Shown here piece by piece: positions 28,267-37,470 of a stretch of 64,000 bases of DNA; position 1 is the stretch's first letter; each line of letters begins with the position of its first letter. The position numbers and the translations under genes were made by a program. Source of the stretch: an uncultured Pseudomonas sp. (GTDB lineage Bacteria > Pseudomonadota > Gammaproteobacteria > Pseudomonadales > Pseudomonadaceae). The notes beneath the pieces are model-generated. The model was not told where the DNA came from. It saw only the letters and a list, made by a program, of their open reading frames with translations, and searched no databases. The stretch spans positions 49,945 through 113,944 of the forward strand of contig NZ_CAMPHV010000017.1 of NCBI RefSeq assembly GCF_946886105.1, read 5' to 3'.

Positions 28267-28818
28267 GTGCCCCACGCCGCCCTCGCCCATCCGCCACGCT
28301 GGCTCAGCGCCAGCCAATTGCACCCGGCCCCCGCTGCCGGGGTGCGCGACTGGCTGTTCAACGAGGATTCGCTGACCCGCCGCCTGAGCGCCTTGTCCAA
28401 CGACGGTTTCAGCGTCACCCCGCTGGTCGAGGGCTGGCAACGCTTGCGCAACGACGAATGCGCCGCGCTCGGGGTGGTCGACGGCAGCCAGGGCTGGGTG
28501 CGCGAGGTCTATCTGCGCGGCTGCGGTACGCCCTGGGTATTCGCCCGCAGCGTGGCGGCACGCAGCGCCCTGGAAGGCTCCGGCCTGGAACTCGCCCAGC
28601 TCGGCAGCCGCTCGCTCGGCGAATTGCTGTTCAGCGACCGCGCCTTCGACCGCGGCCCGCTGCAGGCTTGCCGCTATCCAGCCGCCTGGCTGCCCGGCGA
28701 AACACGCGCCGAACGTTTATGGGCCCGCCGCTCCTGCTTCAGCCGCGGCCCCCTGGGCGTATTGGTGGCCGAGGTGTTTCTGCCGGAGTTCTGGCGGGCG
28801 ACGGGGGTCGAGTCCTGA
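28267..28818 (+). CDS. ubiC: chorismate-pyruvate lyase
   Basis: Cleaves chorismate to 4-hydroxybenzoate and pyruvate, the first step of ubiquinone synthesis. The 183-residue protein has the substrate-site region VREVYLRGCGTPWVFARSV and the C-terminal RRSCFSRGPLGVLVAEVFLPEFW typical of UbiC. The start is a GTG. ubiA follows on the same strand, as usual. Confidence 0.94.
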   Translation: MPHAALAHPPRWLSASQLHPAPAAGVRDWLFNEDSLTRRLSALSNDGFSVTPLVEGWQRLRNDECAALGVVDGSQGWVREVYLRGCGTPWVFARSVAARSALEGSGLELAQLGSRSLGELLFSDRAFDRGPLQACRYPAAWLPGETRAERLWARRSCFSRGPLGVLVAEVFLPEFWRATGVES

Positions 28819-28952
28819 CAGGGGCTGATCGATTCCGAGCTCCGGCCTCCACAGGCCCGCGATGGTAACGGCATCGCCACACTGGAACGTATCGATAAGC
28901 CCATACCGGCTTCCCTACGTATAATCCCTGCACCCCGCACGGAGACGCGCCT

Positions 28953-29846
28953 ATGTACACCCGCCTGCTGCACTCGCTCAATCGCCTGCACCCACGCGCC
29001 TGGGACTTCATTCAGTTGATGCGCCTGGACAAGCCGATCGGCATCTATCTGCTGCTGTGGCCGACGCTCTGGGCGCTATGGGTGGCGGCCGAGGGTGTGC
29101 CGAGTGCGAAGAACCTGATTATCTTCATGGTCGGGGTGATTCTGATGCGCGCCGCCGGCTGCGTGATCAACGACTACGCCGACCGCGAGTTCGACGGCCA
29201 CGTCAGCCGCACCCGCGCACGACCGCTGGCCAGCGGCAAGATCCAGCCGCGCGAGGCGCTGATCCTGTTCGCCGTGCTGGTGGCGCTGGCCTTTGTCCTG
29301 GTGCTGTTCACCAATGCCACGACCATCTGGCTGTCGTTCGGCGGCCTGGCGCTGGCGGCCACCTACCCCTTTATGAAGCGCTACACCTTCTACCCGCAGG
29401 TGGTGCTGGGCGCGGCCTTCTCCTGGGGCATGCCGATGGCCTTCACCGCCGAGACCGGCAGCGTGCCGCCGGAAGCCTGGCTGTTGTATATCGCCAACCT
29501 GCTGTGGACGGTGGCCTACGACACCTACTACGCCATGGCCGACCGCGAAGACGACTTGAAAATCGGGGTGAAATCCACTGCCATTCTGTTCGGCGATGCC
29601 GACCGCCTGATCATCGTCATCCTCCAGGGCCTGGCGCTTCTGTGCCTGCTGCTGGCCGGCACGCGCTTCGAACTGGGCATCTATTTCCACCTCGGCCTGC
29701 TGGTGGCCGCGGCTTGTTTCGCCTGGGAATACCAGAAAACCCGCAACCGCAAACCCATGGCCTGCTTCAACGCCTTCCTGCACAACCACTGGGCCGGACT
29801 GGCGATCTTTATCGGTTTGGTCATCGATTACGCGCTAAGGGCCTAG
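28953..29846 (+). CDS. ubiA: 4-hydroxybenzoate octaprenyltransferase
   Basis: Inner-membrane enzyme that attaches the polyprenyl chain to 4-hydroxybenzoate. The 297-residue polytopic protein contains both Asp-rich prenyl-diphosphate/Mg2+ sites: [19 protein letters not shown] and [12 protein letters not shown]. About eight to nine membrane segments are visible. It follows ubiC and precedes phoB, the Pseudomonas order. Confidence 0.97.
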   Translation: MYTRLLHSLNRLHPRAWDFIQLMRLDKPIGIYLLLWPTLWALWVAAEGVPSAKNLIIFMVGVILMRAAGCVINDYADREFDGHVSRTRARPLASGKIQPREALILFAVLVALAFVLVLFTNATTIWLSFGGLALAATYPFMKRYTFYPQVVLGAAFSWGMPMAFTAETGSVPPEAWLLYIANLLWTVAYDTYYAMADREDDLKIGVKSTAILFGDADRLIIVILQGLALLCLLLAGTRFELGIYFHLGLLVAAACFAWEYQKTRNRKPMACFNAFLHNHWAGLAIFIGLVIDYALRA

Positions 29847-29862
29847 GCCTGCAGCTTTGCTA

Positions 29863-29880
29863 CTGTCATATCACTGCAAT
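29863..29880 (+). promoter_or_regulatory. Pho box upstream of phoB
   Basis: CTGTCAT-N4-CTGCAAT: two seven-base half-sites at the exact 11-base period, one mismatch from the PhoB consensus. It lies 55-72 bases upstream of the phoB start, with TATCTAAT (29889-29896) as a possible -10 element. This predicts autoactivation of phoBR under phosphate limitation. Confidence 0.85.
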
Positions 29881-29904
29881 ATTTCCGTTATCTAATGCAG
29901 GCCA

Positions 29905-29922
29905 ATGACAGTGTGATGACCC
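29905..29922 (-). promoter_or_regulatory. second, inverted Pho-box-like element in the phoB leader
   Basis: On the minus strand GGGTCAT-N4-CTGTCAT, again with the 11-base period, lies between the predicted -10 element and the phoB start. One half-site is perfect. A site here would be downstream of the transcription start and could limit phoB expression; this is inferred from position only. Confidence 0.5.
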
Positions 29923-29934
29923 GAGGCAGGACCC

Positions 29935-30624
29935 ATGGTTGGCAAGAACATCCTGATCGTCGACGACGAAGCACCGATCCGCGAAATGATCGCGGTGGCC
30001 CTGGAAATGGCGGGCTACGATTGCCTGGAAGCGGAAAACACCCAGCAAGCCCACGCCATGATCGTCGACCGTAAACCGGACCTGATCCTGCTCGATTGGA
30101 TGCTCCCCGGCACCTCGGGTATCGAACTGGCGCGGCGCCTCAAGCGCGACGAGCTGACCGGCGATATCCCGATCATCATGCTCACCGCCAAGGGCGAAGA
30201 GGACAACAAAATCCAGGGCCTGGAAGTCGGCGCCGACGACTACATCACCAAACCCTTTTCCCCGCGCGAACTGGTTGCCCGCCTGAAAGCCGTACTGCGC
30301 CGCGCCGGGCCGGTGGAGAACGAAGGGCCGATCGAAGTCGGTGGCCTGCTGCTCGACCCGATCAGCCACCGGGTGACCATCGACGGCAAACCGGCCGACA
30401 TGGGCCCCACCGAATACCGTTTGTTGCAATTCTTCATGACCCACCAGGAACGCGCCTATACCCGCGGCCAATTGCTCGACCAGGTATGGGGCGGTAACGT
30501 CTACGTCGAAGAGCGCACCGTGGACGTGCATATCCGCCGCCTGCGCAAAGCGCTCGGCGAGGTCTACGAGAACCTGGTACAAACCGTTCGTGGCACCGGC
30601 TATCGTTTCTCCACCAAGAATTAG
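29935..30624 (+). CDS. phoB: phosphate regulon response regulator PhoB
   Basis: A 229-residue OmpR/PhoB-type regulator. The receiver (about 1-120) has acidic Asp10-Asp11, the phosphorylated Asp54 in LLDWMLPG and the KPFSPREL lysine. The winged-helix domain (about 130-229) includes [35 protein letters not shown]. Phosphorylated by PhoR, it binds Pho boxes such as those at pstS. phoR follows within 90 bases. Confidence 0.98.
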   Translation: MVGKNILIVDDEAPIREMIAVALEMAGYDCLEAENTQQAHAMIVDRKPDLILLDWMLPGTSGIELARRLKRDELTGDIPIIMLTAKGEEDNKIQGLEVGADDYITKPFSPRELVARLKAVLRRAGPVENEGPIEVGGLLLDPISHRVTIDGKPADMGPTEYRLLQFFMTHQERAYTRGQLLDQVWGGNVYVEERTVDVHIRRLRKALGEVYENLVQTVRGTGYRFSTKN

Positions 30625-30642
30625 TCGCGACGCCAATACGGT

Positions 30643-30656
30643 AGCAGGTAGTTTTC
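30643..30656 (-). repeat. GAAAACTACCTGCT repeat, partial inverted copy
   Basis: Fourteen bases identical, on the minus strand, to the start of the repeat at 7721 and 35589. It lies in the phoB-phoR gap, directly before the PhoR start region. Confidence 0.5.
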
Positions 30657-30707
30657 AACCGCCTGCTAATGCGTGCGGGGCGGATGGTTGAAAGGACAAG
30701 CATTAAA

Positions 30708-32018
30708 GTGAATCAAGACTGGCGCGGCAACCTGATACGCCGTTTGCTGCTGTTGCTCGGTGCCTGCCTGCTGCTGGGCCTGGCCACGGGCCAATACGCC
30801 TGGATGCTGGTCATCGGCCTGAGCGGCTATCTGGCCTGGCATTTGAAGCAACTGCTGCGCCTGCACGAGTGGTTACGCAACCGCCAGATCAACGAGCCGC
30901 CACCTGACAGCCACGGCCTCTGGGGCGAGGTCTTCGACAGCATTTACCACCTGCAACGCCGCGATCAGAAAGCCCGGGACCGCCTGCAGGCGGTGATCGA
31001 TCGCGTGCAGGAGTCCACGGCCGCCTTGAAAGACGCGGTGATCATGCTCGACCGCGACGGCAATCTGGAATGGTGGAACCTCGCCGCGGAGCACCTGCTG
31101 GGCCTGAAGACCCCGCAGGATGGCGGTCAGCCGATCACCAACCTGGTACGCGACCCGCGCTTCAGCGAGTACCTGGAAAGCAACAACTACGCGGAACCGC
31201 TGGAATTGCCATCGCCGACCAACGATCGGCGCCGCTTGCAGTTCCATATCACCCAATACGGCAACCGCGAACACCTGATGCTGGTGCGCGACGTCACGCG
31301 CATCAATCAGCTCGAACAGATGCGCAAGGACTTCGTCGCCAACGTCTCCCACGAACTGCGTACACCGCTGACGGTGATCTCCGGCTACCTGGAAACCCTG
31401 CTCGACAATGTCGAGCAGATAAACCCGCGCTGGCTGCGCGCACTGCAACAGATGCAGCAACAGGGCGGGCGCATGCAGGCGCTGCTGAACGATCTGCTGC
31501 TGCTGGCCAAATTGGAAGCCACCGATTACCCCGCGGACAATCAGCCGGTGGCGGTCGACCTGCTGCTGCTGTCGATCAAGAACGATGCCCAGGCCTTGTC
31601 CGCCGAGCGCAACCATCGCATCAGCCTGGAGGCCGACGCCGCGGTCAAGCTCAAGGGCAGCGAGGCGGAGCTGCGCAGCGCCTTCTCCAACCTGGTGTTC
31701 AACGCGGTGAAGTACACCGACGACGAGGGCGACATCCGCATCCGCTGGTGGGGCGACGAACAGGGCGCGCACCTTGAGGTACGGGACAGCGGCCAGGGCA
31801 TCGAGGCCAAACACTTGCCGCGCCTGACCGAACGTTTCTATCGGGTCGACTCCAGCCGCGCCAGCAACACCGGCGGCACCGGTCTCGGCCTGGCCATCGT
31901 CAAGCACGTCCTGCTGCGCCATCGCGCGCGTTTGGAAATCAGCAGCCGCCTCGGCCATGGCAGCACCTTCACCTGCCACTTCCCCAACGCCCAGGCGGTA
32001 CGGCGCGGTTCCCGCTAG
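30708..32018 (+). CDS. phoR: phosphate regulon sensor histidine kinase PhoR
   Basis: A 436-residue membrane kinase that phosphorylates PhoB when phosphate is scarce. Two hydrophobic segments near the N-terminus (about 10-45) anchor it, followed by a linker, a PAS domain (about 95-205), the H-box FVANVSHELRTPLT, N-box NLVFNAVKYTDDEG and G-boxes DSGQGI and GGTGLGLAIVKH. I prefer the GTG at 30708 (V-N-Q-D-W) because AAGGA lies upstream and the N-terminus then matches relatives; ATGs at 30669 and 30684 are alternatives with poor ribosome sites. Confidence 0.95.
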   Translation: MNQDWRGNLIRRLLLLLGACLLLGLATGQYAWMLVIGLSGYLAWHLKQLLRLHEWLRNRQINEPPPDSHGLWGEVFDSIYHLQRRDQKARDRLQAVIDRVQESTAALKDAVIMLDRDGNLEWWNLAAEHLLGLKTPQDGGQPITNLVRDPRFSEYLESNNYAEPLELPSPTNDRRRLQFHITQYGNREHLMLVRDVTRINQLEQMRKDFVANVSHELRTPLTVISGYLETLLDNVEQINPRWLRALQQMQQQGGRMQALLNDLLLLAKLEATDYPADNQPVAVDLLLLSIKNDAQALSAERNHRISLEADAAVKLKGSEAELRSAFSNLVFNAVKYTDDEGDIRIRWWGDEQGAHLEVRDSGQGIEAKHLPRLTERFYRVDSSRASNTGGTGLGLAIVKHVLLRHRARLEISSRLGHGSTFTCHFPNAQAVRRGSR

Positions 32019-32062
32019 GGCAACGCGCAACTTGCCGCGCCCGCGCGCCCTGGCCACCCCTT

Positions 32063-32127
32063 CTAGCCCGGATGCAATCCGGGGAATCGACCCGCACACA
32101 GCCGTCCCCGGATCGCCTCCGGGCTAG
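32063..32127. repeat. CTAGCCCGGAT...CCGGGCTAG inverted repeat
   Basis: A second member of the repeat family at 18884-18960: CTAGCCCGGATGCAATCCGGGG on the left and CCCCGGATCGCCTCCGGGCTAG on the right. It follows phoR and may serve as its transcription end. Confidence 0.7.
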
Positions 32128-32203
32128 GCGAACAGGATAGGCGTACTTGCAAAGCCCGCCATCTGCCGCCACTCTTAGCCGTCATTGGTCAACCGAACCC
32201 CTT

Positions 32204-33544
32204 ATGGACCCTTCCACGAGTTACTCCGCCGCCAGCTATTTCGCCGATTTCGGCCTCATCCTGTTCGCCCTGTTCCTGGTTCTGCTCAACGGCTTTTTCG
32301 TGGCGGCCGAGTTCGCCATCGTCAAGCTACGGGCGACCAAGGTGGAAGCCCTGGCCGCGAAAAACGGCTGGCGCGGGCATATCCTGCGTACCGTGCATAA
32401 CCAGTTGGATGCCTACCTGTCGGCTTGCCAGCTGGGTATCACCCTCGCCTCCCTGGGCCTGGGCTGGGTCGGCGAACCGGCCTTCGCCCACCTGCTGGAA
32501 CCGCTGCTCGGCGCCATCGGCATCGACTCGCCGAAACTGGTGCACGGCATCGCCTTCTTCACCGCCTTCTTCATCATTTCCTACTTGCATATCGTGGTTG
32601 GCGAATTGGCGCCGAAGTCCTGGGCGATTCGCAAACCCGAGCTGCTCTCGCTGTGGACGGCAGCACCGCTGTACCTGTTCTACTGGGCCATGTACCCGGC
32701 GATCTTTCTGCTCAACGCCAGCGCAAACGCCATTCTGCGGATCGCCGGTCAAGGCGAACCCGGGCCGCATCACGAACACCACTACAGCCGCGACGAACTC
32801 AAGCTGATCCTGCACTCCAGCCGCGCCACCGACCCGAGCGATCAGGACATGCGCGTACTGGCCTCGGCGGTGGAGCTGGGCGAGCTGGAGGTGGTGGACT
32901 GGGCCAACTCCCGGGAGGATCTGGTTTATCTGAACCTGAGTGCCGCCCTGGACGAAGTGTTCAGCGTATTCCGCCGACACAAGTACAGCCGCTACCCGGT
33001 GTACGACGAAGAGGCCGGCAGCTTCGTCGGCGTGCTGCATATCAAGGATCTGCTGCTGCATCTATCGCTGCTCGAAATGCTGCCCTCGGCGCTCAAACTC
33101 AGCGAGTTGATGCACCCGGTCGAACGAGTGAGCCGGCACATGCCGCTGTCCAACCTGCTCGAACAGTTCCGCCAGGGCGGCTCGCATTTCGCCCTGGTCG
33201 AGGAAGCCGACGGCAAAGTGATCGGCTACCTGACCATGGAGGATGTACTCGAAGCTCTGGTCGGCGATATCCAGGACGAACACCGCAAGGCCGAGCGCGG
33301 CATTCTCGCCTATCAACCGGGCAAACTGCTGGTGCGCGGCGACACACCGCTGTTCAAGGTCGAGCGCCTGCTCGGCGTCGACCTCGACCATATCGACGCG
33401 GAAACCCTCGCCGGCCTGGTGTACGAAACCCTCAAGCGCATGCCCGAGGAAGAAGAAGTGCTGGACGTCGACGGTCTGAGGATCATCGTCAAGAAGATGA
33501 AAGGACCGAAAATCGTGCTCGCCAAGGTCCTGAAGCAGCAATAA
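32204..33544 (+). CDS. CNNM/CBS-domain membrane protein (hemolysin C / CorC family)
   Basis: A 446-residue protein with an N-terminal DUF21/CNNM membrane domain of three to four segments (about 15-190, with LVLLNGFFVAAEFAIVKLRATK), a pair of CBS nucleotide-binding domains (about 215-340, YSRYPVYDEEAGSFVGVLHIKDL and IGYLTMEDVLEAL) and a C-terminal CorC_HlyC domain (about 360-440). Members are linked to magnesium or other divalent cation export. It is located between phoR and the M23 peptidase region. Confidence 0.92.
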   Translation: MDPSTSYSAASYFADFGLILFALFLVLLNGFFVAAEFAIVKLRATKVEALAAKNGWRGHILRTVHNQLDAYLSACQLGITLASLGLGWVGEPAFAHLLEPLLGAIGIDSPKLVHGIAFFTAFFIISYLHIVVGELAPKSWAIRKPELLSLWTAAPLYLFYWAMYPAIFLLNASANAILRIAGQGEPGPHHEHHYSRDELKLILHSSRATDPSDQDMRVLASAVELGELEVVDWANSREDLVYLNLSAALDEVFSVFRRHKYSRYPVYDEEAGSFVGVLHIKDLLLHLSLLEMLPSALKLSELMHPVERVSRHMPLSNLLEQFRQGGSHFALVEEADGKVIGYLTMEDVLEALVGDIQDEHRKAERGILAYQPGKLLVRGDTPLFKVERLLGVDLDHIDAETLAGLVYETLKRMPEEEEVLDVDGLRIIVKKMKGPKIVLAKVLKQQ

Positions 33545-33549
33545 CCCCT

Positions 33550-33586
33550 CGGGCACTGGCGCCACTCCGACTGGCGTCAGTGCCCG
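33550..33586 (+). terminator. hairpin after the CNNM gene
   Basis: CGGGCACTGGCGCCA (33550-33564) and TGGCGTCAGTGCCCG (33572-33586) are inverted copies with one mismatch and a seven-base loop, starting six bases after the stop. No T run follows, so it may be a stabilising hairpin or a rho-assisted terminator. Confidence 0.55.
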
Positions 33587-33628
33587 CCTATCGCGGTCCT
33601 GAGAGACCACCCGCAACAATTGGTTTTT

Positions 33629-33642
33629 TGATCGATCGATCA
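33629..33642. promoter_or_regulatory. TGATCGATCGATCA palindrome upstream of the orphan barrel gene
   Basis: A perfect 14-base palindrome in an AT-rich stretch about 150 bases before the gene at 33795. A separate hairpin (GGAGTGCG 33734-33741 with CGCACTCC 33760-33767) lies nearer the start. Either could be a control site; nothing further identifies a regulator. Confidence 0.35.
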
Positions 33643-33794
33643 GTCAACTTTTATCGGCTTAAGCCCCGAGCTAAAGGGGCCAGACCACTCGTCGGCCTGC
33701 CCAGAATTCCTTGGCGACATCCAAGTCCAGATAGGAGTGCGTTTCGCTTGCGCAGTATGCGCACTCCATCTATCGATCGCCCAGGAGAACCACC

Positions 33795-34532
33795 ATGTCA
33801 ATAAATGGACTCGTTTCAAAAATCACACTGACCCTCTGCCTCGGGGGCGTCTCGCACGCTTATGCGGAATCGGTCACCGACCCGATTAACACCTTCGGCA
33901 TCATCGCCTCACACAATAAGTACACGGTGGAGTTGGATGGCTTTGAGTACGACACCGGCCTGAAGCGGACTCAGGGCGGTCTGTTTTACACCTTCGGCAA
34001 CAAGCTCACTGGCCATGGAGGCCTGATTTATCAGATCGGCGTGGAGGGCCAGTACAGCCAGCATAACGAGTTGACCTACAAGTCGGCCAAGGCCGAATTC
34101 GACATCGGAGCACGGGCGGCGCTGAGCACCTACAACTACGTGGACATCATTCTCGGTGGCGGCTACAGCAGGGACCGCATTGAGCTGGAATTCTCCGGAC
34201 TCCCCTTAGAGCTCCACCAGACCACCAAATCGCCATTCGCCAAGGCAGGCCTCGGTTACAGCTACCTGACACCGAACCACACCATACGTGTGGAGGTCGG
34301 CGCACGCTACTCGATCGACCCACGCGTCGAGGTGCAATTGGGCGGCCCCAGCGAAAGCGTGGACCTGGAGAACAAGGTCAACCCTTACGGCGAACTGAGC
34401 GTCCTGTGGAACAAGAACGGCATGCCGATCTCGACGAGCCTGTACTACATGAACACCCACTATCAGATCGAGAACGACATCTCCGAGGTCAAGCAGAGAC
34501 AGATCGGCATGAAAGTCGGCCTGGCATTCTAA
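33795..34532 (+). CDS. orphan outer-membrane beta-barrel protein
   Basis: A 245-residue predicted outer-membrane protein: a signal peptide (1-~24, SHAYAES), then alternating amphipathic strands rich in Tyr, Gly and Thr, and a C-terminal strand ending in phenylalanine (QIGMKVGLAF), as the BAM machinery requires. The pattern resembles small OmpA/OmpW-sized eight-stranded barrels but I recognise no specific family. AGGAG precedes the ATG. It interrupts the otherwise conserved CNNM-M23 neighbourhood and looks slightly less GC-rich than its neighbours, so it may be acquired. Confidence 0.75.
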   Translation: MSINGLVSKITLTLCLGGVSHAYAESVTDPINTFGIIASHNKYTVELDGFEYDTGLKRTQGGLFYTFGNKLTGHGGLIYQIGVEGQYSQHNELTYKSAKAEFDIGARAALSTYNYVDIILGGGYSRDRIELEFSGLPLELHQTTKSPFAKAGLGYSYLTPNHTIRVEVGARYSIDPRVEVQLGGPSESVDLENKVNPYGELSVLWNKNGMPISTSLYYMNTHYQIENDISEVKQRQIGMKVGLAF

Positions 34533-34580
34533 AAGGCCGCTACAGCGCCGACCCGCCAACAGGTACCGCGTTAGTGCGGT

Positions 34581-35477
34581 TTATTCGCCGCCGACGGCGA
34601 AATTCGGCAGGCTATTGACCGGGCGAGAGAAGTCGAAGGGAATGGATTCCAGGGCCAGACCGACATTGCGCTGAACCACGAAATGCAAATGCGGGCCGGT
34701 GCTGTTGCCGGTATTGCCGGAGCGCGCGATAAAGCTGCCGGCGGCGACCCGCTGGCCCTCGGTAACGCTGACCGAGCCTTTCATCAGGTGCAGGTAAACG
34801 CCCATGGTGCCGTCGTCGTGGAGGATGCGCACGTAGTTGCCGGACGGGTTGTTGCCACGACCGCTCTGGCGGTTCTCGGTCTTCACCACCACACCACCGC
34901 GCGCCGCGACTATCGAGGTGCCTTCGGGCATGGCGATGTCCATCGCGTAACGGCCTTTCGGGGTGAAGTGGCTGTACTGGCCGTTGGCGCCCTGGGTCAG
35001 GCGAAACGGTCCGCCACGCCATGGCAGCGGGTATTTGGTTTGCGTCGGCACGAGGCGCGGATCGCCGAGGGCATAACGCAGCTTGGGGGTGTAGCTGAGC
35101 GGTTTGCCCGGATCGCGGCGCGTGAGCGTCGCCAAGCGGATGGCGCTACGCGGCGGCAGCACCCAATTGATCGGTTTGGCCGGCGCACCGACGGCATTGT
35201 CGACCTTGTCCAGGCGCAGTTCGATCTGTACCGGGGCATAGAGGTCATTGCGCACCAGCAAGGTCTCGCCCGCTTCGTGGGTCTTGGTTTCCAGCTTCAC
35301 CTGATTGTCCAGGCGCTCGATCATGCGGTCACGGAACACGAACACCTGGGCGCCGGGGGCCGCCTGGTCGGTATAGGTCACCACACCGTTGGCATCGGTG
35401 TATTTATAGATGGTCAGCGCGGCTACCTGGCCGGCAAAGGCCAGCAACCCGCAGAGTAATATCAGACGCCCTAGCAT
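34581..35477 (-). CDS. M23-family peptidase with DUF4124 N-terminus
   Basis: A 298-residue periplasmic LytM-type protein. The signal peptide (1-~20) precedes a DUF4124 module (IYKYTDANGVVTYTDQA), a linker, and a peptidase domain (about 165-280). The zinc ligands are visible: His and Asp in HFTPKGRYAMDIAMPEG and the HLH of GPHLHF. Active M23 enzymes cut peptidoglycan cross-links. The essential residues are present, so it could be a hydrolase rather than only an amidase activator. Confidence 0.9.
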   Translation of the reverse strand: MLGRLILLCGLLAFAGQVAALTIYKYTDANGVVTYTDQAAPGAQVFVFRDRMIERLDNQVKLETKTHEAGETLLVRNDLYAPVQIELRLDKVDNAVGAPAKPINWVLPPRSAIRLATLTRRDPGKPLSYTPKLRYALGDPRLVPTQTKYPLPWRGGPFRLTQGANGQYSHFTPKGRYAMDIAMPEGTSIVAARGGVVVKTENRQSGRGNNPSGNYVRILHDDGTMGVYLHLMKGSVSVTEGQRVAAGSFIARSGNTGNSTGPHLHFVVQRNVGLALESIPFDFSRPVNSLPNFAVGGE

Positions 35478-35588
35478 AGTGACTCGGATCTTATGATGTG
35501 CGTGTCCGGGCTTTTGAGATTAGCAGCGCTTACGGCGCTATGCGAGGCTACGTTCGTCAGGCTGTGACGAGGCTCTAACAGGCTGTTG

Positions 35589-35607
35589 GAAAACTACCTG
35601 CTAAGCC
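35589..35607 (+). repeat. GAAAACTACCTGCTAAGCC repeat, copy 2
   Basis: Identical over 19 bases to the copy at 7721-7739 and preceded by CTGTTG. It reaches the 3' end of the response-regulator gene on the minus strand. Confidence 0.6.
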
Positions 35608-36497
35608 TATGCCCCGGGGCTGAAATGCTTTTGCGCGGTGCCACGGGCGATCAGGCGGGAAATATAGTCGAGCTTCTGCGGGTCGCGGTCGACGAACCTG
35701 AAGGTCAATTGCAGCCATTCGCTGTCGGGTTTCGGCTCGAAGGCGGCGACTGCGTGCAGATAGCCATTCAGACGCGCGGTTTCCGATGCCTCGCCCTGCT
35801 CCAGATCGAGCACGGCGCTCTCCAGCACCTGAGGCAGTTGTTCGCCTCTTTTCACCACCAACAGCGCTTCCTTGAGGCTGATCGACTTGATCACGCAGGC
35901 CATGCTGCCGGCGGTCAGACGCAACTGGCCCTGACCTCGGCCGCTCGGCGCGCTGGCGGCTTTAGGCGCTTTGATCGCTTCGGGACTGGCGGATGAGGCA
36001 GCGGCAGGGGTGATCACTTCGGCCTTGCCGGCCGTCAACGCGGCTAACGAATCGTTGGCGAAGCCGCCGCTGCTGAGCATCTTCGCCGGGGCGCTGGCCA
36101 TCAAGGCCTGCAACTTGCCTGCACGGTGCAAGGCCTTTTTCACCTTGGTGACCAGCTGCTCGTTGGAAAACGGTTTGCCGATGAAGTCGGAAACGCCGGC
36201 CTGAATCGCCTGCACCACGTTCTCTTTATCGCCGCGGCTGGTGACCATGATGAAAGGCGTGGTTTTCAGGTTGTCCTGCTCGCGGCACCAACTGAGCAGT
36301 TCCAGCCCCGACAGTTCGGGCATTTCCCAGTCGCAGAGAATCAGATCGATGCTCTGCCGGCTAAGCAATTGCTGCGCTTTGCGGCCGTTGATGGCTTCCT
36401 CGATGCGGATGCCGGGAAAGTGGTCGCGCAGGCCCTTTTTCACCAAATCACGGATAAAGGTTGCGTCGTCCACCACCAGCACGCTGACTTTGCTCAT
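35607..36497 (-). CDS. response regulator with PilZ-like C-terminal domain
   Basis: A 296-residue protein. An N-terminal CheY-like receiver (about 1-125) has Asp10-Asp11, the phosphorylated Asp56 in LILCDWEMP and the GKPF lysine. An Ala/Ser/Lys-rich linker (about 135-190) leads to a C-terminal domain (about 192-290) whose end FRFVDRDPQKLDYISRLIAR is typical of PilZ-type folds, though the RxxxR c-di-GMP motif is not clear. It lies beside phoU, as in other Pseudomonas; its kinase partner is not in the window. Confidence 0.85.
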   Translation of the reverse strand: MSKVSVLVVDDATFIRDLVKKGLRDHFPGIRIEEAINGRKAQQLLSRQSIDLILCDWEMPELSGLELLSWCREQDNLKTTPFIMVTSRGDKENVVQAIQAGVSDFIGKPFSNEQLVTKVKKALHRAGKLQALMASAPAKMLSSGGFANDSLAALTAGKAEVITPAAASSASPEAIKAPKAASAPSGRGQGQLRLTAGSMACVIKSISLKEALLVVKRGEQLPQVLESAVLDLEQGEASETARLNGYLHAVAAFEPKPDSEWLQLTFRFVDRDPQKLDYISRLIARGTAQKHFSPGA

Positions 36498-36533
36498 CGG
36501 CCACTCCTATTGTAATGGCCTAAGCATAGCCGC

Positions 36534-36561
36534 AAAGAAAGCCGGACGACAAAAGCCCGGC
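36534..36561 (-). terminator. rho-independent terminator after phoU
   Basis: On the minus strand GCCGG and CCGGC form a stem around an eleven-base loop, followed by TTTCTTT. It lies 39 bases after the phoU stop and separates phoU from the response-regulator gene. Confidence 0.6.
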
Positions 36562-36599
36562 CATTTAAGGCTGAGCGTTTTCCTCGTCTTTTGTGCCTG

Positions 36600-37328
36600 T
36601 CAGCGCTTTTCCTTGCCCTCGACTTCTTCCTTCATGCGGGTCAGACCTATGTGTTTCACATCGGTACCGCGCACCAGGTAAATCACCAGCTCGGCGATAT
36701 TGCGCGCGTGGTCGCCGATACGCTCCAGGGAGCGCAGGGCCCAGATGATGTTGAGCACGCGGGAAATCGAACGCGGGTCTTCCATCATGAAGGTGACCAG
36801 TTCGCGTAGCGCAGTTTTGTATTCGCGGTCGACGGTCTTGTCGTACTGCGCCACCGACAACGCCAGGTCGGCGTCGAAACGGGCGAAAGCATCCAGTGCC
36901 TCTTGCACCATCTTGCGCACCTGGTCGCCGATATGCCGCACTTCGACGTAACCGCGCGGCGCTTCGCCTTCTTCGCAGAGCAGAATCGCGCGTTTGGCGA
37001 TCTTGGTCGCTTCGTCGCCGATGCGCTCGAGGTCGATCACCGATTTGGAAATGCTGATGATCAGCCGCAGGTCGGACGCCGCCGGTTGGCGACGGGCGAG
37101 GATGCGTACGCACTCCTCGTCGATATTGCGCTCCATCTGGTTGATCTGGTCGTCGATCTCGCGCACTTGCTGGGCCAGCCCGGAATCGGCGTCGATCAGC
37201 GCGGTCACCGCATCGTTGACCTGTTTCTCGACCAAGCCGCCCATGGCCAGAAGATGACTGCGCACCTCTTCCAGCTCGGAGTTGAACTGCTGGGAGATGT
37301 GCTGGGTGAGGTTGTCTTTGTTGATCAT
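36600..37328 (-). CDS. phoU: phosphate signalling regulator PhoU
   Basis: A 242-residue protein made of two PhoU helical-bundle repeats (about 15-105 and 120-220), each with the metal-binding E/D-rich motif (ERIGDEATKIAKRA and ERIGDHARNIAELV). PhoU links Pst transporter activity to PhoR and keeps the Pho regulon off when phosphate is plentiful. The ATG at 37328 has AAGGG seven bases upstream. It follows pstB on the minus strand. Confidence 0.97.
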   Translation of the reverse strand: MINKDNLTQHISQQFNSELEEVRSHLLAMGGLVEKQVNDAVTALIDADSGLAQQVREIDDQINQMERNIDEECVRILARRQPAASDLRLIISISKSVIDLERIGDEATKIAKRAILLCEEGEAPRGYVEVRHIGDQVRKMVQEALDAFARFDADLALSVAQYDKTVDREYKTALRELVTFMMEDPRSISRVLNIIWALRSLERIGDHARNIAELVIYLVRGTDVKHIGLTRMKEEVEGKEKR

Positions 37329-37470
37329 GTGCAAACCCTTGAATTAACCGAAACGTCTCTGCATAGGATGGGCTTTGCCAGAGCGTGTCGGGCAAGGCGG
37401 CGAAGCGCAGACAGTACGATTTTGTACGGCAAGCTTCGCCAACGCCGCCCGGCGCGTTCTGACATGGCCA

